Of a stretch of 50,450 bases of DNA, positions 8,780-17,956 are shown one piece after another (positions within the stretch are counted from its first letter, which is position 1; each line of letters opens with the position of its first letter). Made by a program: the position numbers and the translations under genes. The stretch lies in assembly GCF_014859525.1 (NCBI RefSeq), contig NZ_JACUUB010000012.1, positions 1 to 50,450 on the forward strand. The letters run 5' to 3'. A model generated the notes under the pieces. It was not told the DNA's origin and made no database searches. It saw nothing but the letters and a program-made list of their open reading frames with translations. The stretch is from Marinobacter sp. GTDB lineage: Bacteria > Pseudomonadota > Gammaproteobacteria > Pseudomonadales > Oleiphilaceae.

Positions 8780-11419
8780 ATGCGTACCAATCAGCCCCAA
8801 ACCATCTACCTCAGCGACTATCAGGCACCTGCGTACTTTGTGGATCAGGTGGACCTGCGTTTTGAATTGTTCGAGGACGGTGCCCGTGTGCACAGCAAGT
8901 TGGCTCTGCGCCGTAATCCTGAGGCCAGCGTCGGTGCGCCGCTGGAGTTGAATGGCGACAGCTTGACGCTGGAGTCCCTGACGCTTGATGGTGAAGCTCT
9001 GCCGGCAAGTCGCTATCAGAATGAGGGCGACAAGCTAGTGGTCCCCGGGGTGCCTGCCAAGTTTGAGCTGGCGGTAGTGACCTGGATAGAGCCCCAGAAA
9101 AACACCCGCCTTGAAGGCTTGTACAAGTCATCTGGTATGTTCTGTACCCAGTGTGAAGCCGAAGGCTTCCGCTGCATCACCTACTACCCCGATCGCCCCG
9201 ATGTAATGGCCCGGTTCCGCACCCGCGTTGAAGCAGACAAGAGTGCCTACCCAATATTGTTGTCTAACGGTAATCCCGTTGAGCAGGGCGACCTGGATGA
9301 TGGTCGGCACTTTGTTACCTGGGAAGACCCGTTCCCCAAGCCGGCCTATTTGTTCGCCCTGGTGGCGGGAGATTTGCTGGAGAAGAAAGACACCTTCACC
9401 ACTTGCTCGGGCCGGAACATCGATCTCCGCATGTACGTGGAGCCCCGTAACTCGGAAAAATGCGATTACGCCATGGACGCGCTCAAGCGCTCCATGCGCT
9501 GGGACGAGGAAGTGTACGGCCGGGAGTACGATCTGGATATCTTCATGATCGTAGCGGTAGATGATTTCAACATGGGTGCCATGGAAAACAAGGGCCTGAA
9601 CATCTTTAACTCCTCGTGTGTGCTGGCCAGCCAGGACACCGCGACGGATGCGGCATTTCAGCGTATTGAAGCCATCGTCGCCCATGAGTATTTTCATAAT
9701 TGGTCAGGCAACCGGGTGACGTGCCGGGACTGGTTTCAGTTGAGCCTGAAGGAAGGCTTTACCGTGTTCCGGGATTCGCAGTTTTCAGCGGATATGGGGT
9801 CGCCCACGGTCAAGCGTATTGAAGACGTGACCTTGCTGCGCACCGCCCAGTTTGCTGAAGATGCCGGTCCTATGGCGCATCCGATTCGCCCGGCCTCGTA
9901 TATGGAAATTACCAACTTCTACACCCTCACCATCTATGAAAAAGGTGCAGAAGTGGTGCGTATGCTCCACAACTTGTTGGGCTCAGAGATGTTCCGCAAG
10001 GGCAGTGATCTTTACTTCGAGCGCCATGATGGTCAGGCCGTGACCACCGACGATTTTGTTCGCGCGATGGAAGACGCTTCCGGTCGCGATCTGAACCAGT
10101 TCCGGCTGTGGTATGAGCAGGCGGGTACGCCGATTGTGACCGTGGTAGACGACTATGACGAAAGCGATGGCATTTACCGGCTCACGATCAAGCAATCGAT
10201 TCCCGATACGCCGGGTCAGACCCATAAAAAACCGCAGCACATTCCCTTTGCGATGGGCCTGCTGAACCGTGCTGGTGAGCCTTTGCCGCTTAATCTGAGC
10301 GCAGAAGAACAGAACGGTCCGCAGGATCGGGTGCTCGAGCTTACGGAATCTGAGCACTGCGTAGAGTTCCACGGCCTGTCTGAGCGCCCGGTGCCCTCTT
10401 TGCTTCGGGATTTTTCGGCGCCGGTCCGCGTGCAGTATTCCTGGACCCGTGAGCAGCTTCTTTTTCTGATGAGCCACGATCCTGACGGTTTCAACCGCTG
10501 GGATGCCGGTCAGCGGCTGGCGGTGGATGTGATTCAGTCCCTGCTTGGTGCGCCAGACGATGCGCCCATTGAGCCTCGGCTGGTGGATGCTTACCGCCAA
10601 CTCTTGAATAATGTATCTCTGGACCAGGCCCTGGTGGCCAAGATGCTGCTGTTACCATCAGAGGCCTATCTGGTGGAACTGTCTGAACAGGCAGATGTGC
10701 CCGCCATCCATGCGGCCCGTGAGCGTGTGTTGAAACACCTCGCGCACGCGCTACGTGACGAGCTCCTGACGTGCTACCAGCGCAATCTGGATCACGGCGA
10801 TTACCGGTTATCCCCGGAGGCCATTGCCCGCCGAAGCTTGCGTAACATCGCGCTTGCCTGGCTGCTGCATATTGATGACGAGCAGGCATTGGCGTTGGCC
10901 AGCGAGCAGGTTGAGAACGCCGATAATATGACCGATCGTCTCGGCGCCTTGCGAGCCATGGTGAACTCCCGGTTTGAAACTCAGCGTAATCAGGCGCTGA
11001 CCGCGTTCTATCAGCGCTTCAGTGATGATCCTCAGGTAGTGGAGTTGTGGTTCTCCGTGCAGGCTTCCAGTGATCGGGCAGGGCAATTGCCTCAAATTCA
11101 GCAGCTACTGCAGCACCCGGCGTTTGACTGGAAAAACCCTAACAAGGTGCGCTCTGTAGTGGGGGCGTTTGCCGGTCAAAATCTGTCAGCCTTCCACAGC
11201 CCGGATGGCACCGGCTATCAGTTCCTGGCAGAGCAGGTATGCCGGCTGGATGACAGTAACCCTCAGATCGCTGCACGTTTGGTGTCTCCGCTGACCCGCT
11301 GGAAAAAATTTGCACCGCATCATCGTGAGCAAATGAAAGCCGCCCTTGAGCGTATTCGTGATAAAGACGAGCTTTCCAGGGACGTCTACGAAGTCGTTCA
11401 CAAAAGCCTGGCAGACTGA
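8780..11419 (+). CDS. pepN: Aminopeptidase N (M1 family)
   Basis: An 879-residue zinc metallopeptidase that removes N-terminal residues from peptides in the cytoplasm. The exopeptidase motif GAMEN is at about 265. The zinc motif HEYFH has H302, E303 and H306, with the third ligand in the LKEGFTVFRD block about 20 residues later. The C-terminal half is the helical domain of the E. coli-type PepN, and the length matches the family (about 870). A TTGGAGAG ribosome site is at about 8767-8774. No signal peptide is present. It ends the nadK-to-pepN group. Confidence 0.97.
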   Translation: MRTNQPQTIYLSDYQAPAYFVDQVDLRFELFEDGARVHSKLALRRNPEASVGAPLELNGDSLTLESLTLDGEALPASRYQNEGDKLVVPGVPAKFELAVVTWIEPQKNTRLEGLYKSSGMFCTQCEAEGFRCITYYPDRPDVMARFRTRVEADKSAYPILLSNGNPVEQGDLDDGRHFVTWEDPFPKPAYLFALVAGDLLEKKDTFTTCSGRNIDLRMYVEPRNSEKCDYAMDALKRSMRWDEEVYGREYDLDIFMIVAVDDFNMGAMENKGLNIFNSSCVLASQDTATDAAFQRIEAIVAHEYFHNWSGNRVTCRDWFQLSLKEGFTVFRDSQFSADMGSPTVKRIEDVTLLRTAQFAEDAGPMAHPIRPASYMEITNFYTLTIYEKGAEVVRMLHNLLGSEMFRKGSDLYFERHDGQAVTTDDFVRAMEDASGRDLNQFRLWYEQAGTPIVTVVDDYDESDGIYRLTIKQSIPDTPGQTHKKPQHIPFAMGLLNRAGEPLPLNLSAEEQNGPQDRVLELTESEHCVEFHGLSERPVPSLLRDFSAPVRVQYSWTREQLLFLMSHDPDGFNRWDAGQRLAVDVIQSLLGAPDDAPIEPRLVDAYRQLLNNVSLDQALVAKMLLLPSEAYLVELSEQADVPAIHAARERVLKHLAHALRDELLTCYQRNLDHGDYRLSPEAIARRSLRNIALAWLLHIDDEQALALASEQVENADNMTDRLGALRAMVNSRFETQRNQALTAFYQRFSDDPQVVELWFSVQASSDRAGQLPQIQQLLQHPAFDWKNPNKVRSVVGAFAGQNLSAFHSPDGTGYQFLAEQVCRLDDSNPQIAARLVSPLTRWKKFAPHHREQMKAALERIRDKDELSRDVYEVVHKSLAD

Positions 11420-11595
11420 CGTCGGGCCTGTATTCAGCGGTGATTGTAACGCCGTCGTCACCGCCGGATACAAAATCGCACTTTCGGTCGATAGACAATA
11501 TTGCCCAATCGGCTAATCTGAATAAAAGTCTGCGATTGAATCAGACCATAACAATAAAGCCCAAAAGGGCTTCCAGACGGCTCTAAGGTTGCACA

Positions 11596-12984
11596 ATGAG
11601 AAACAACAAAAACGCATTTTTCGGCGGGTTGCTTGCGCTTTCGTTTGCGACAGCTCCTGTTCAGGCTGCAGTATCGGCTGCCGAGGCCAGCCGCCTTGGT
11701 CAGGATCTCACTCCTTTTGGCTCCGTGAAAGCAGGCAACGAGGCGGGCACCATTCCAGCCTGGGATGGCGGGTTGACAGAAGCGCCGGCGGGCTATCAGG
11801 GCAGTGGTCAACATCACATTAATCCTTTTCCGGATGATCAGGTTCTGTTCACGATTACTGCCACCAATATGGACCAGTACAGTGAGTATCTGACCGATGG
11901 CGTAAAGGCCATGCTCGAGAATTATCCGACGACGTTCCGCATTCCTGTTTATCAATCGCGCCGAACGCACGCGGTGCCGGACTGGGTGGCGGAGAATACC
12001 CGCAAGAATGCTGTTAATGCTGAGATTGTGGGGCAAGCCGAGGGTTTGAACGGTGCGTATGGGGGTTACCCGTTCCCGATACTGCATGGCACGGATGAAG
12101 AAAAAGCCTGGCAGGTTATCTGGAACCACCTCACCCGTTGGCGCGGTGTCTCCATTACTCGTCGCTCCAGTGAAGTGGCGGTGCAGACCAACGGTGATTA
12201 TAGTCTGGTGACCTCCCAGCAAGAAGCCTTCTTCAACTTTTACAGCCCAGAAGGCGATGAGAGCGATCTTGATAACATTATCTTCTACTACCTCTCATTC
12301 ACCCAGTCCCCACCTCGCCTGGCGGGTGGCGCGATTCTCGTACACGAAACCCTGAATCAGATCATCAACCCGCGTAATGGCTGGGGTTACAATGCTGGCC
12401 AGCGCCGTGTTCGCCGGGCACCCAATCTGGGTTACGACTCTCCGATTGCCGCGGCCGATAACCTGCGCACCGCCGATGATACCGATATCTTCAACGGGGC
12501 CATGGATCGTTACAATTGGAATTACGAGGGCATCAAAGAAATCTACATTCCCTACAACAACTACCGGATTGGTGAAAAGGGCACGCCTTATTCCGACATT
12601 CTGGGGGTTTCTCACCTGAATCCGGACCTGACTCGCTGGGAATTGCACCGGGTTCATGTGGTTGAGGCCAACCTCAAGCGGGGTCAGCGCCACATCTACG
12701 GAAAACGTCGCTTCTATGTCGATGCCGACAGCTGGAACACTGTGCTGCTTGATCAGTATGACGGCCGGGGCGAATTGTGGCGAGTAACCATGGGTATTCC
12801 AAAAAATTATTATGAATTACCGGGCGTCTGGACAGTCCTTGATGTATATCATGACCTCCAGGCTCGCCGTTACCACGTACTGGGGTTGGACACGGAAGAA
12901 TCTGGTACCCGTGTATTCACGGATGATGTGCCCAATACACGTTATTTCTCACCGGCCGCACTGCGTCGGCGGAGTGTGCGCTGA
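11596..12984 (+). CDS. DUF1329 envelope protein
   Basis: A 462-residue exported protein. The N-terminus MRNNKNAFFGGLLALSFATA ending in VQAAVS is a clear signal peptide cleaved near residue 25. The mature part is the DUF1329 family, related in fold to LolA/LolB-like lipid carriers, and it often co-occurs with MMPL transporters and YCF48-like proteins. It heads a three-gene run with exactly those partners. The usual DUF1302 partner is absent nearby. A role in carrying hydrophobic molecules across the periplasm is inferred from the family. AAGG at 11585-11588 is the probable ribosome site. The 176-base gap to pepN shows only a small AAGCCC/GGGCTT stem. Confidence 0.9.
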   Translation: MRNNKNAFFGGLLALSFATAPVQAAVSAAEASRLGQDLTPFGSVKAGNEAGTIPAWDGGLTEAPAGYQGSGQHHINPFPDDQVLFTITATNMDQYSEYLTDGVKAMLENYPTTFRIPVYQSRRTHAVPDWVAENTRKNAVNAEIVGQAEGLNGAYGGYPFPILHGTDEEKAWQVIWNHLTRWRGVSITRRSSEVAVQTNGDYSLVTSQQEAFFNFYSPEGDESDLDNIIFYYLSFTQSPPRLAGGAILVHETLNQIINPRNGWGYNAGQRRVRRAPNLGYDSPIAAADNLRTADDTDIFNGAMDRYNWNYEGIKEIYIPYNNYRIGEKGTPYSDILGVSHLNPDLTRWELHRVHVVEANLKRGQRHIYGKRRFYVDADSWNTVLLDQYDGRGELWRVTMGIPKNYYELPGVWTVLDVYHDLQARRYHVLGLDTEESGTRVFTDDVPNTRYFSPAALRRRSVR

Positions 12985-13034
12985 GGTGTCAGTGCTCAGT
13001 CCGGTTTTGGCGCAGTGGCAGCATTTTCACGGAC

Positions 13035-13070
13035 ACCGGCGGCCTTAAGGCTGCCGGTTTGTTTGTGTTG
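13035..13070 (+). terminator. Intercistronic hairpin between DUF1329 and YCF48 genes
   Basis: A 10-base-pair stem (13035-13044 with 13049-13058, one G-T pair) closes a TTAA loop and runs into TTTGTTTGTGTT. It has the form of a partial intrinsic terminator 50 bases after the DUF1329 stop. It would lower expression of the downstream YCF48 and transporter genes or protect the 3' end of the DUF1329 message. Confidence 0.65.
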
Positions 13071-13125
13071 CTGCCGGGCCAGGGGTGAAGCGTAACAAGA
13101 TACAATCAACGGAAAGGCAATTTGA

Positions 13126-14274
13126 ATGGCTAATAGGTTCATGTGCGAGACACTGGGGGCTGCCGGCGTGGGGCTCTCCATGGCGCTGGCAGCGCCGGTG
13201 GCATTTGCGCTGCCAGATATTCTTGAAATTCCAGCGCGGCCGACACTGTTGGCCCCCGAATCGTTGCTCAATGACGCAACGCGGGCCGGTGAGCGGATTG
13301 TGGCTGTTGGTGAGCGTGGCCACATTATCTTCTCGGACGACGAGGGGAAAACCTGGGTCCAGGGTGCAGTGCCGGTCTCACTAACGCTGAACGCTGTGGA
13401 TTTCGGGACTGAGCAGCACGGCTGGGCCGTTGGTCACAGCGGTGTGGTGCTGCACTCCTCTGATGGTGGCGAAAACTGGGCCTTGCAGCTGGACGGCGTT
13501 CAGGCATCTGAGCTGGCCATGCAAAGCAAGGAAGAGCAGATTGCCGATCTGGAAGAGCAGATCGAGCAGGCGCCGGATGATGAAAAGGCCGATCTCGAAT
13601 GGGCTCTGGACGACCTTCAGTTCACGCTCGAAAACATGCAGGCTGATCTGGATGTGGGGCCGGTCAATCCATTTCTTGATGTCTGGTTTGAAGACGACAG
13701 TCACGGATTTGTGGTTGGCGCCTACGGCATGATCCTGAGAACTCATGATGGTGGCGAGAGCTGGCAAGACTGGGCGCCAAAGCTGGATAATCCCCAAAGC
13801 TTCCACATCAACAGTATTACTCAGGTGACCGGTGGTGGATTGGTGGCCGTGGGTGAAGCGGGCAAGATTCATGTTTCTGTGGACGGTGGTGATACCTGGA
13901 CTCTTCGTGAAAGCCCTTACACAGGCTCGTTGTTTGGCGTTATTGGCACCGGTCAAGTGAATGAGGTGATCACCTTTGGCTTGAGAGGTAATGCATTCCG
14001 TTCCACCGACCTTGGCCGCAGTTGGACAGTTGTGCCTAACGAAGGCGGGGCAACGTTAAACAATGGTGCCGTGGCTGATGATGGCAGGATCACCCTGGTA
14101 GGAAACGGTGGCGCTGTGTTGATGAGTACCGATGGTGGTGAGAGCTTCCGGGTGCACTTCCGGAACGACCGCGAAGGTGTGATGGCAGTAGTTCCGCTTG
14201 CTGAGACCAATCTTCTTCTGGTCGGCGAGAGTGGCGTAAAACACACCGACGCTCGTGGCCGGAATCCGAACTAA
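13126..14274 (+). CDS. YCF48/BNR-repeat exported protein
   Basis: A 382-residue secreted beta-propeller. A signal peptide covers about residues 1-28 (LSMALAAPVAFA/LPD). Six Asp-box type motifs follow: SDDEGKTW, SSDGGENW, THDGGESW, SVDGGDTW, STDLGRSW and STDGGESF. Cyanobacterial YCF48 assists photosystem II assembly, but proteobacterial members sit beside MMPL transporters and DUF1329 proteins and have no known activity. An acidic helical insert (about 125-175, KEEQIADLEEQIEQ) splits blades two and three. It lies 46 bases before the RND gene, so it is probably cotranscribed with it. Confidence 0.9.
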   Translation: MANRFMCETLGAAGVGLSMALAAPVAFALPDILEIPARPTLLAPESLLNDATRAGERIVAVGERGHIIFSDDEGKTWVQGAVPVSLTLNAVDFGTEQHGWAVGHSGVVLHSSDGGENWALQLDGVQASELAMQSKEEQIADLEEQIEQAPDDEKADLEWALDDLQFTLENMQADLDVGPVNPFLDVWFEDDSHGFVVGAYGMILRTHDGGESWQDWAPKLDNPQSFHINSITQVTGGGLVAVGEAGKIHVSVDGGDTWTLRESPYTGSLFGVIGTGQVNEVITFGLRGNAFRSTDLGRSWTVVPNEGGATLNNGAVADDGRITLVGNGGAVLMSTDGGESFRVHFRNDREGVMAVVPLAETNLLLVGESGVKHTDARGRNPN

Positions 14275-14320
14275 CGCCCGGGTGTGGCATCAACAGACTA
14301 ATGGATAGAGGGGCTTTTTA

Positions 14321-16705
14321 ATGTCTAACCCGAAGCACGACAGGGGTGAACATTACCTTACAACGCCAAAGGCGGAGCCGTTCCTTGAACGGCTGATATT
14401 CAATAACCGGGTTCTGATCCTGGTTGGTTTTCTTATTCTGACGCTGTTCCTTGGCTACAACGCCATCAAGATTCAGCCGGATGCCAGTTTTGAACGGATG
14501 ATCCCGCTCGAACATCCTTACATCGTCAACATGCTGGAACACCGGGATGATCTGGACAATCTGGGTAACTTTGTCCGGATTGCGGTAGCGGTTGAAGATG
14601 GCGATATCTTTACCGCGGACTACATGGAAACGCTTCAGCAGATCACGGATGAAGTGTTCTACCTTAACGGCGTTGACCGGTCAGGTCTGAAGTCGCTCTG
14701 GACCTCCAACGTTCGCTGGGTAGAAGTGACTGAGCAAGGCTTTCAGGGCGGCACGGTTATTCCGGATGGCTATGACGGTTCCCGCGAAAGCCTGGAGGAG
14801 TTACGCCAGAACGTTTTGCGGTCGCCTGAAGTCGGGCGTCTGATTTCGGATAACTTCCGCTCGACCATCGTGTATGCACCTTTGTATGAGAAAAATCCGG
14901 AAACTGGAGAAGCGCTGGATTACGGTGAGTTTTCGCGCCAGTTGGAAGAGAAAATCCGTGACAAGTACCAGGCACAGAATCCCGACGTCAGCATTCACAT
15001 TGTTGGGTTTGCCAAGAAAGTCGGTGATCTGATCGAGGGTATCGCATCCATTGCCTGGTTTGCGGGCATTACGATCCTGATGACCACTTTGCTGCTGTTC
15101 TGGTATTCCCGCTGCATCGCCGGCACCTTGGTTCCCGTTTTTACCTCCATTGTTGCGGTGTTTTTGCAACTCGGTACGCTCCGTCTGCTGGGGTACGGGC
15201 TTGATCCATACTCGGTGCTGGTGCCGTTCCTGGTGTTTGCCATTGGTATCAGTCATGGCGTACAGATAGTCAACGCCATGGCGGTTGAAGCTGCCAAAGG
15301 CTTTGATGCTGTTACCTCCGCAAGACTGGCGTTCCGGGCGCTTTACATTCCGGGCATGCTGGCCTTGATCTCAGACGCCTTTGGCTTTCTGACGCTGGTG
15401 TTTATCGAAATCGACGTAATCCGCGATCTGGCGATTGCCGCCGGTCTGGGTGTCGCCTTCGTTATCATTACGAACCTCGTGTTGCACGTTTTGCTCATGT
15501 CGTACATTGGTATCTCCAGGGGTGGCGTCAAGCACGTGCAGAACCACGGTGAGAAGCAGGATCGCAAGTGGCGTGTGATGTCCTACTTCTCGCATCCGGG
15601 TGTGGCACCGATTTCTTTGCTCATTGCAGTGATTGGTCTGGGTCTGGGCCTGTATTACAAGCAGGATCTGAAAGTCGGCGATCTCGATGAAGGTGCTCCG
15701 GAACTGCGTGCAGATTCCCGCTACAATCTGGACAATTCCTATATCATCAATAATTACTCAACCAGTGCCGATGTTCTGGTGGTGATGGTGAAGACGCAAG
15801 AAGAGCAATGTACCCAGTACAATGTTCTGCGGGCGATGGATCAGCTGCAGTGGGAGTTGCAGAACACCCCGGGTGTCCAGAGCTCTGCGTCACTGGCCGA
15901 TGTATCGAAAATGGTGACCAAGGCGCTGAACGAAGGCAGCTGGAAGTGGTACGAAATCTCCCGCAACCAGACCATCATCAACGCGTCTATCCGTGAGGCT
16001 CCGGCTGGCCTGATCAACACAACGTGTGACCTGACCCCGGTGCTGGTATTCCTTGAGGATCACAAGGCAGAAACCCTGGAAACGGTCGTTGAGCGGGTTG
16101 AGGAGTTCTCCAGCACCTACAGCAACGATGAGCATACCTTCCTGCTTGCAGCGGGTAATGCAGGTATCGAGGCGGCCACAAATGAGGTGATTGCCGGTGC
16201 CAAGGATCTCATGCTGATCCTGGTCTACAGCGTGGTCAGCTTGCTGTGCTTCCTGACCTTCCGCTCTATTCGTGCGGTTGCCTGTATCGTTATCCCGCTG
16301 GGCCTGACGTCGATTTTGTGTGAGGCCATCATGGCGGTATCCGGTATTGGCATCAAAGTGGCGACCCTTCCGGTCATCGCGCTGGGTGTGGGTATCGGTG
16401 TGGACTACGGCATCTATATTTACAGCAAGCTGGAGAAGTTTCTGCTTGAAGGCAAAACACTGCAGGATGCCTATTATGAGACGCTGCGTTCTACCGGTAA
16501 GGCGGTTATCTTTACTGGCATAACGCTGGGTCTTGGTGTGGTGACCTGGATCTTCTCGCCGATTAAGTTCCAGGCAGACATGGGCTTCCTGCTGTTCTTC
16601 ATGTTCCTTTGGAACATGGTGGGAGCAATCTGGCTGCTGCCGGCACTGGCGCGGTTCTTGTTGCGCCCTGACAAGATGTTGGCCAAAGCACGGGCTGTGA
16701 AGTAA
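14321..16705 (+). CDS. MMPL-type RND transporter
   Basis: A 794-residue inner-membrane transporter. One membrane segment near residue 30 is followed by a periplasmic domain, a cluster of five or six segments (about 245-400), a second periplasmic domain and a second cluster (about 620-785). This is the duplicated RND plan of the MMPL group, which also contains the hopanoid transporter HpnN. The second half has the charged GVGIGVDYGIYIY motif, while the corresponding first-half motif is AIGISHGVQIVNA, with histidine instead of aspartate. With DUF1329 and YCF48 partners it probably moves lipids or hydrophobic compounds to the outer membrane. The ribosome site AGAGGGG lies before the ATG, and a strong terminator follows. 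Confidence 0.92.
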   Translation: MSNPKHDRGEHYLTTPKAEPFLERLIFNNRVLILVGFLILTLFLGYNAIKIQPDASFERMIPLEHPYIVNMLEHRDDLDNLGNFVRIAVAVEDGDIFTADYMETLQQITDEVFYLNGVDRSGLKSLWTSNVRWVEVTEQGFQGGTVIPDGYDGSRESLEELRQNVLRSPEVGRLISDNFRSTIVYAPLYEKNPETGEALDYGEFSRQLEEKIRDKYQAQNPDVSIHIVGFAKKVGDLIEGIASIAWFAGITILMTTLLLFWYSRCIAGTLVPVFTSIVAVFLQLGTLRLLGYGLDPYSVLVPFLVFAIGISHGVQIVNAMAVEAAKGFDAVTSARLAFRALYIPGMLALISDAFGFLTLVFIEIDVIRDLAIAAGLGVAFVIITNLVLHVLLMSYIGISRGGVKHVQNHGEKQDRKWRVMSYFSHPGVAPISLLIAVIGLGLGLYYKQDLKVGDLDEGAPELRADSRYNLDNSYIINNYSTSADVLVVMVKTQEEQCTQYNVLRAMDQLQWELQNTPGVQSSASLADVSKMVTKALNEGSWKWYEISRNQTIINASIREAPAGLINTTCDLTPVLVFLEDHKAETLETVVERVEEFSSTYSNDEHTFLLAAGNAGIEAATNEVIAGAKDLMLILVYSVVSLLCFLTFRSIRAVACIVIPLGLTSILCEAIMAVSGIGIKVATLPVIALGVGIGVDYGIYIYSKLEKFLLEGKTLQDAYYETLRSTGKAVIFTGITLGLGVVTWIFSPIKFQADMGFLLFFMFLWNMVGAIWLLPALARFLLRPDKMLAKARAVK

Positions 16706-16719
16706 CCGTCCGGTTCGGC

Positions 16720-16747
16720 AAAAAAGCCCGCGAAAGCGGGCTTTTTT
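16720..16747 (+). terminator. Intrinsic terminator after RND operon
   Basis: GCCCGC and GCGGGC pair around a GAAA tetraloop, flanked by an A-run and followed by six T's. The symmetrical A and T runs allow function on both strands. It begins 15 bases after the RND stop and ends the DUF1329-YCF48-MMPL unit. Confidence 0.93.
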
Positions 16748-16891
16748 GTTGTCAGGTCAGACGGTTAGCGAGCTAATGCTTTCTTTATTTCTGGCCCATA
16801 GTGGTCTATGTTTTAACACTGCTTGGATGTTTGCCCGCACTGCTGGGCGAATAATCAATTATAACGACCAAAAAAAGAAGGAAGAGCACAC

Positions 16892-17875
16892 ATGACACTG
16901 AAACTCAGAGCGTCCGTTTTTGCGGTGGCCGCTGCCGTGAGCCTTGGCACTGCATCCACGGCTGTATCGGCTCAGGAACAGCGGTTCGTGACGATTGGAA
17001 CCGGAGGCGTCACCGGCGTTTATTATCCTGCGGGTGGCGCGATCTGTCGCTTGGTCAATATGGATCGTAAGGACCATGGCATTCGCTGTTCGGTTGAAAG
17101 TACCGGTGGCTCGGTCTACAACCTTAACTCCATCCGGGCGGGTGAGCTGGACCTGGCGGTTGCCCAGTCGGACTGGCAGTTCCATGCATACAACGGTACC
17201 AGTCAGTTTGAAGATGCCGGCAAGAACGAAAAGCTGAGAGCGGTCTTCTCTCTGCATCCAGAGCCGTTCACCGTTGTTGCGGGTAAAAACTCCGGAATCA
17301 AAACGTTTGAAGATCTGGAAGGTAAACGGGTATCCGTTGGTAATCCGGGCTCTGGTCAGCGGGCAACCGCCGAGGTGCTGATGGATGAGATGGGTTGGAG
17401 TATGGACAAGTTTGGTATGGCTGCGGAGATCCGGGCAGCGGAGCAGTCTCAGGCCTTGTGTGACGGCAATATTGACGCGTTCTTCTACACGGTTGGCCAT
17501 CCCTCTGGTGCTATCAAAGAGGCCACTACATCCTGTGACAGCGTCTTGGTAAATGTTGAAAACGCGGCGACCAAAAAGCTGATTGACGACAATCCTTATT
17601 ATCGGAAAGCGGTGATCCCTGGTGGAATGTACCGTGGTTCCGATCAGGATGTTACAACATTCGGTGTGGCGGCAACCTTTGTGTCATCGACCGATGTGCC
17701 GGATGATGTTGTTTATGCGGTGGTTAAGGCCGTGTTCGAGAACTTCGACAGCTTCAAGCGCTTGCACCCGGCGTTTGGCAACCTGAACAAAGAAGAGATG
17801 GTCTCCGATGCTTTGAGTGCGCCTCTGCACCCGGGCGCTGCGAAGTACTATCGTGAGGCTGGCTTGATCAACTGA
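16892..17875 (+). CDS. TAXI-family TRAP solute-binding protein
   Basis: A 327-residue periplasmic binding protein. The signal peptide ends in ASTAVSAQ (about residue 28). The TAXI signature [22 protein letters not shown] follows, then the [19 protein letters not shown] block that contacts substrate in this family. TAXI proteins deliver organic acids or amino acids to a fused TRAP permease by a sodium-driven mechanism; the ligand here cannot be read. AGAAGGAAGAG at 16876-16886 is the ribosome site. The permease gene follows after 81 bases that hold a stable hairpin. The 144 bases upstream of the gene contain no other gene. Confidence 0.94.
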   Translation: MTLKLRASVFAVAAAVSLGTASTAVSAQEQRFVTIGTGGVTGVYYPAGGAICRLVNMDRKDHGIRCSVESTGGSVYNLNSIRAGELDLAVAQSDWQFHAYNGTSQFEDAGKNEKLRAVFSLHPEPFTVVAGKNSGIKTFEDLEGKRVSVGNPGSGQRATAEVLMDEMGWSMDKFGMAAEIRAAEQSQALCDGNIDAFFYTVGHPSGAIKEATTSCDSVLVNVENAATKKLIDDNPYYRKAVIPGGMYRGSDQDVTTFGVAATFVSSTDVPDDVVYAVVKAVFENFDSFKRLHPAFGNLNKEEMVSDALSAPLHPGAAKYYREAGLIN

Positions 17876-17888
17876 TCCGGTGAGCACA

Positions 17889-17919
17889 CAACAGAGCGGG
17901 CGTCCGGCCCGCTTTGTTG
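17889..17919 (+). promoter_or_regulatory. Intercistronic hairpin between TRAP genes
   Basis: A 13-base-pair stem with one G-U pair (17889-17901 with 17907-17919) and a 5-base loop begins 14 bases after the binding-protein stop. No continuous T-run follows. It fits an mRNA-stabilising or partial-attenuation hairpin that would yield more binding protein than permease. Confidence 0.6.
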
Positions 17920-17956
17920 ACTCCAGTCTGGCTCTTTCCCACCACAGGTAAATTCT

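Noticed and set aside
10213..10223. GGGTCAGACCC inside pepN, identical to the REP-like unit
   Set aside because: It lies in the coding sequence in a conserved-length protein without a partner repeat, so it is most likely chance.
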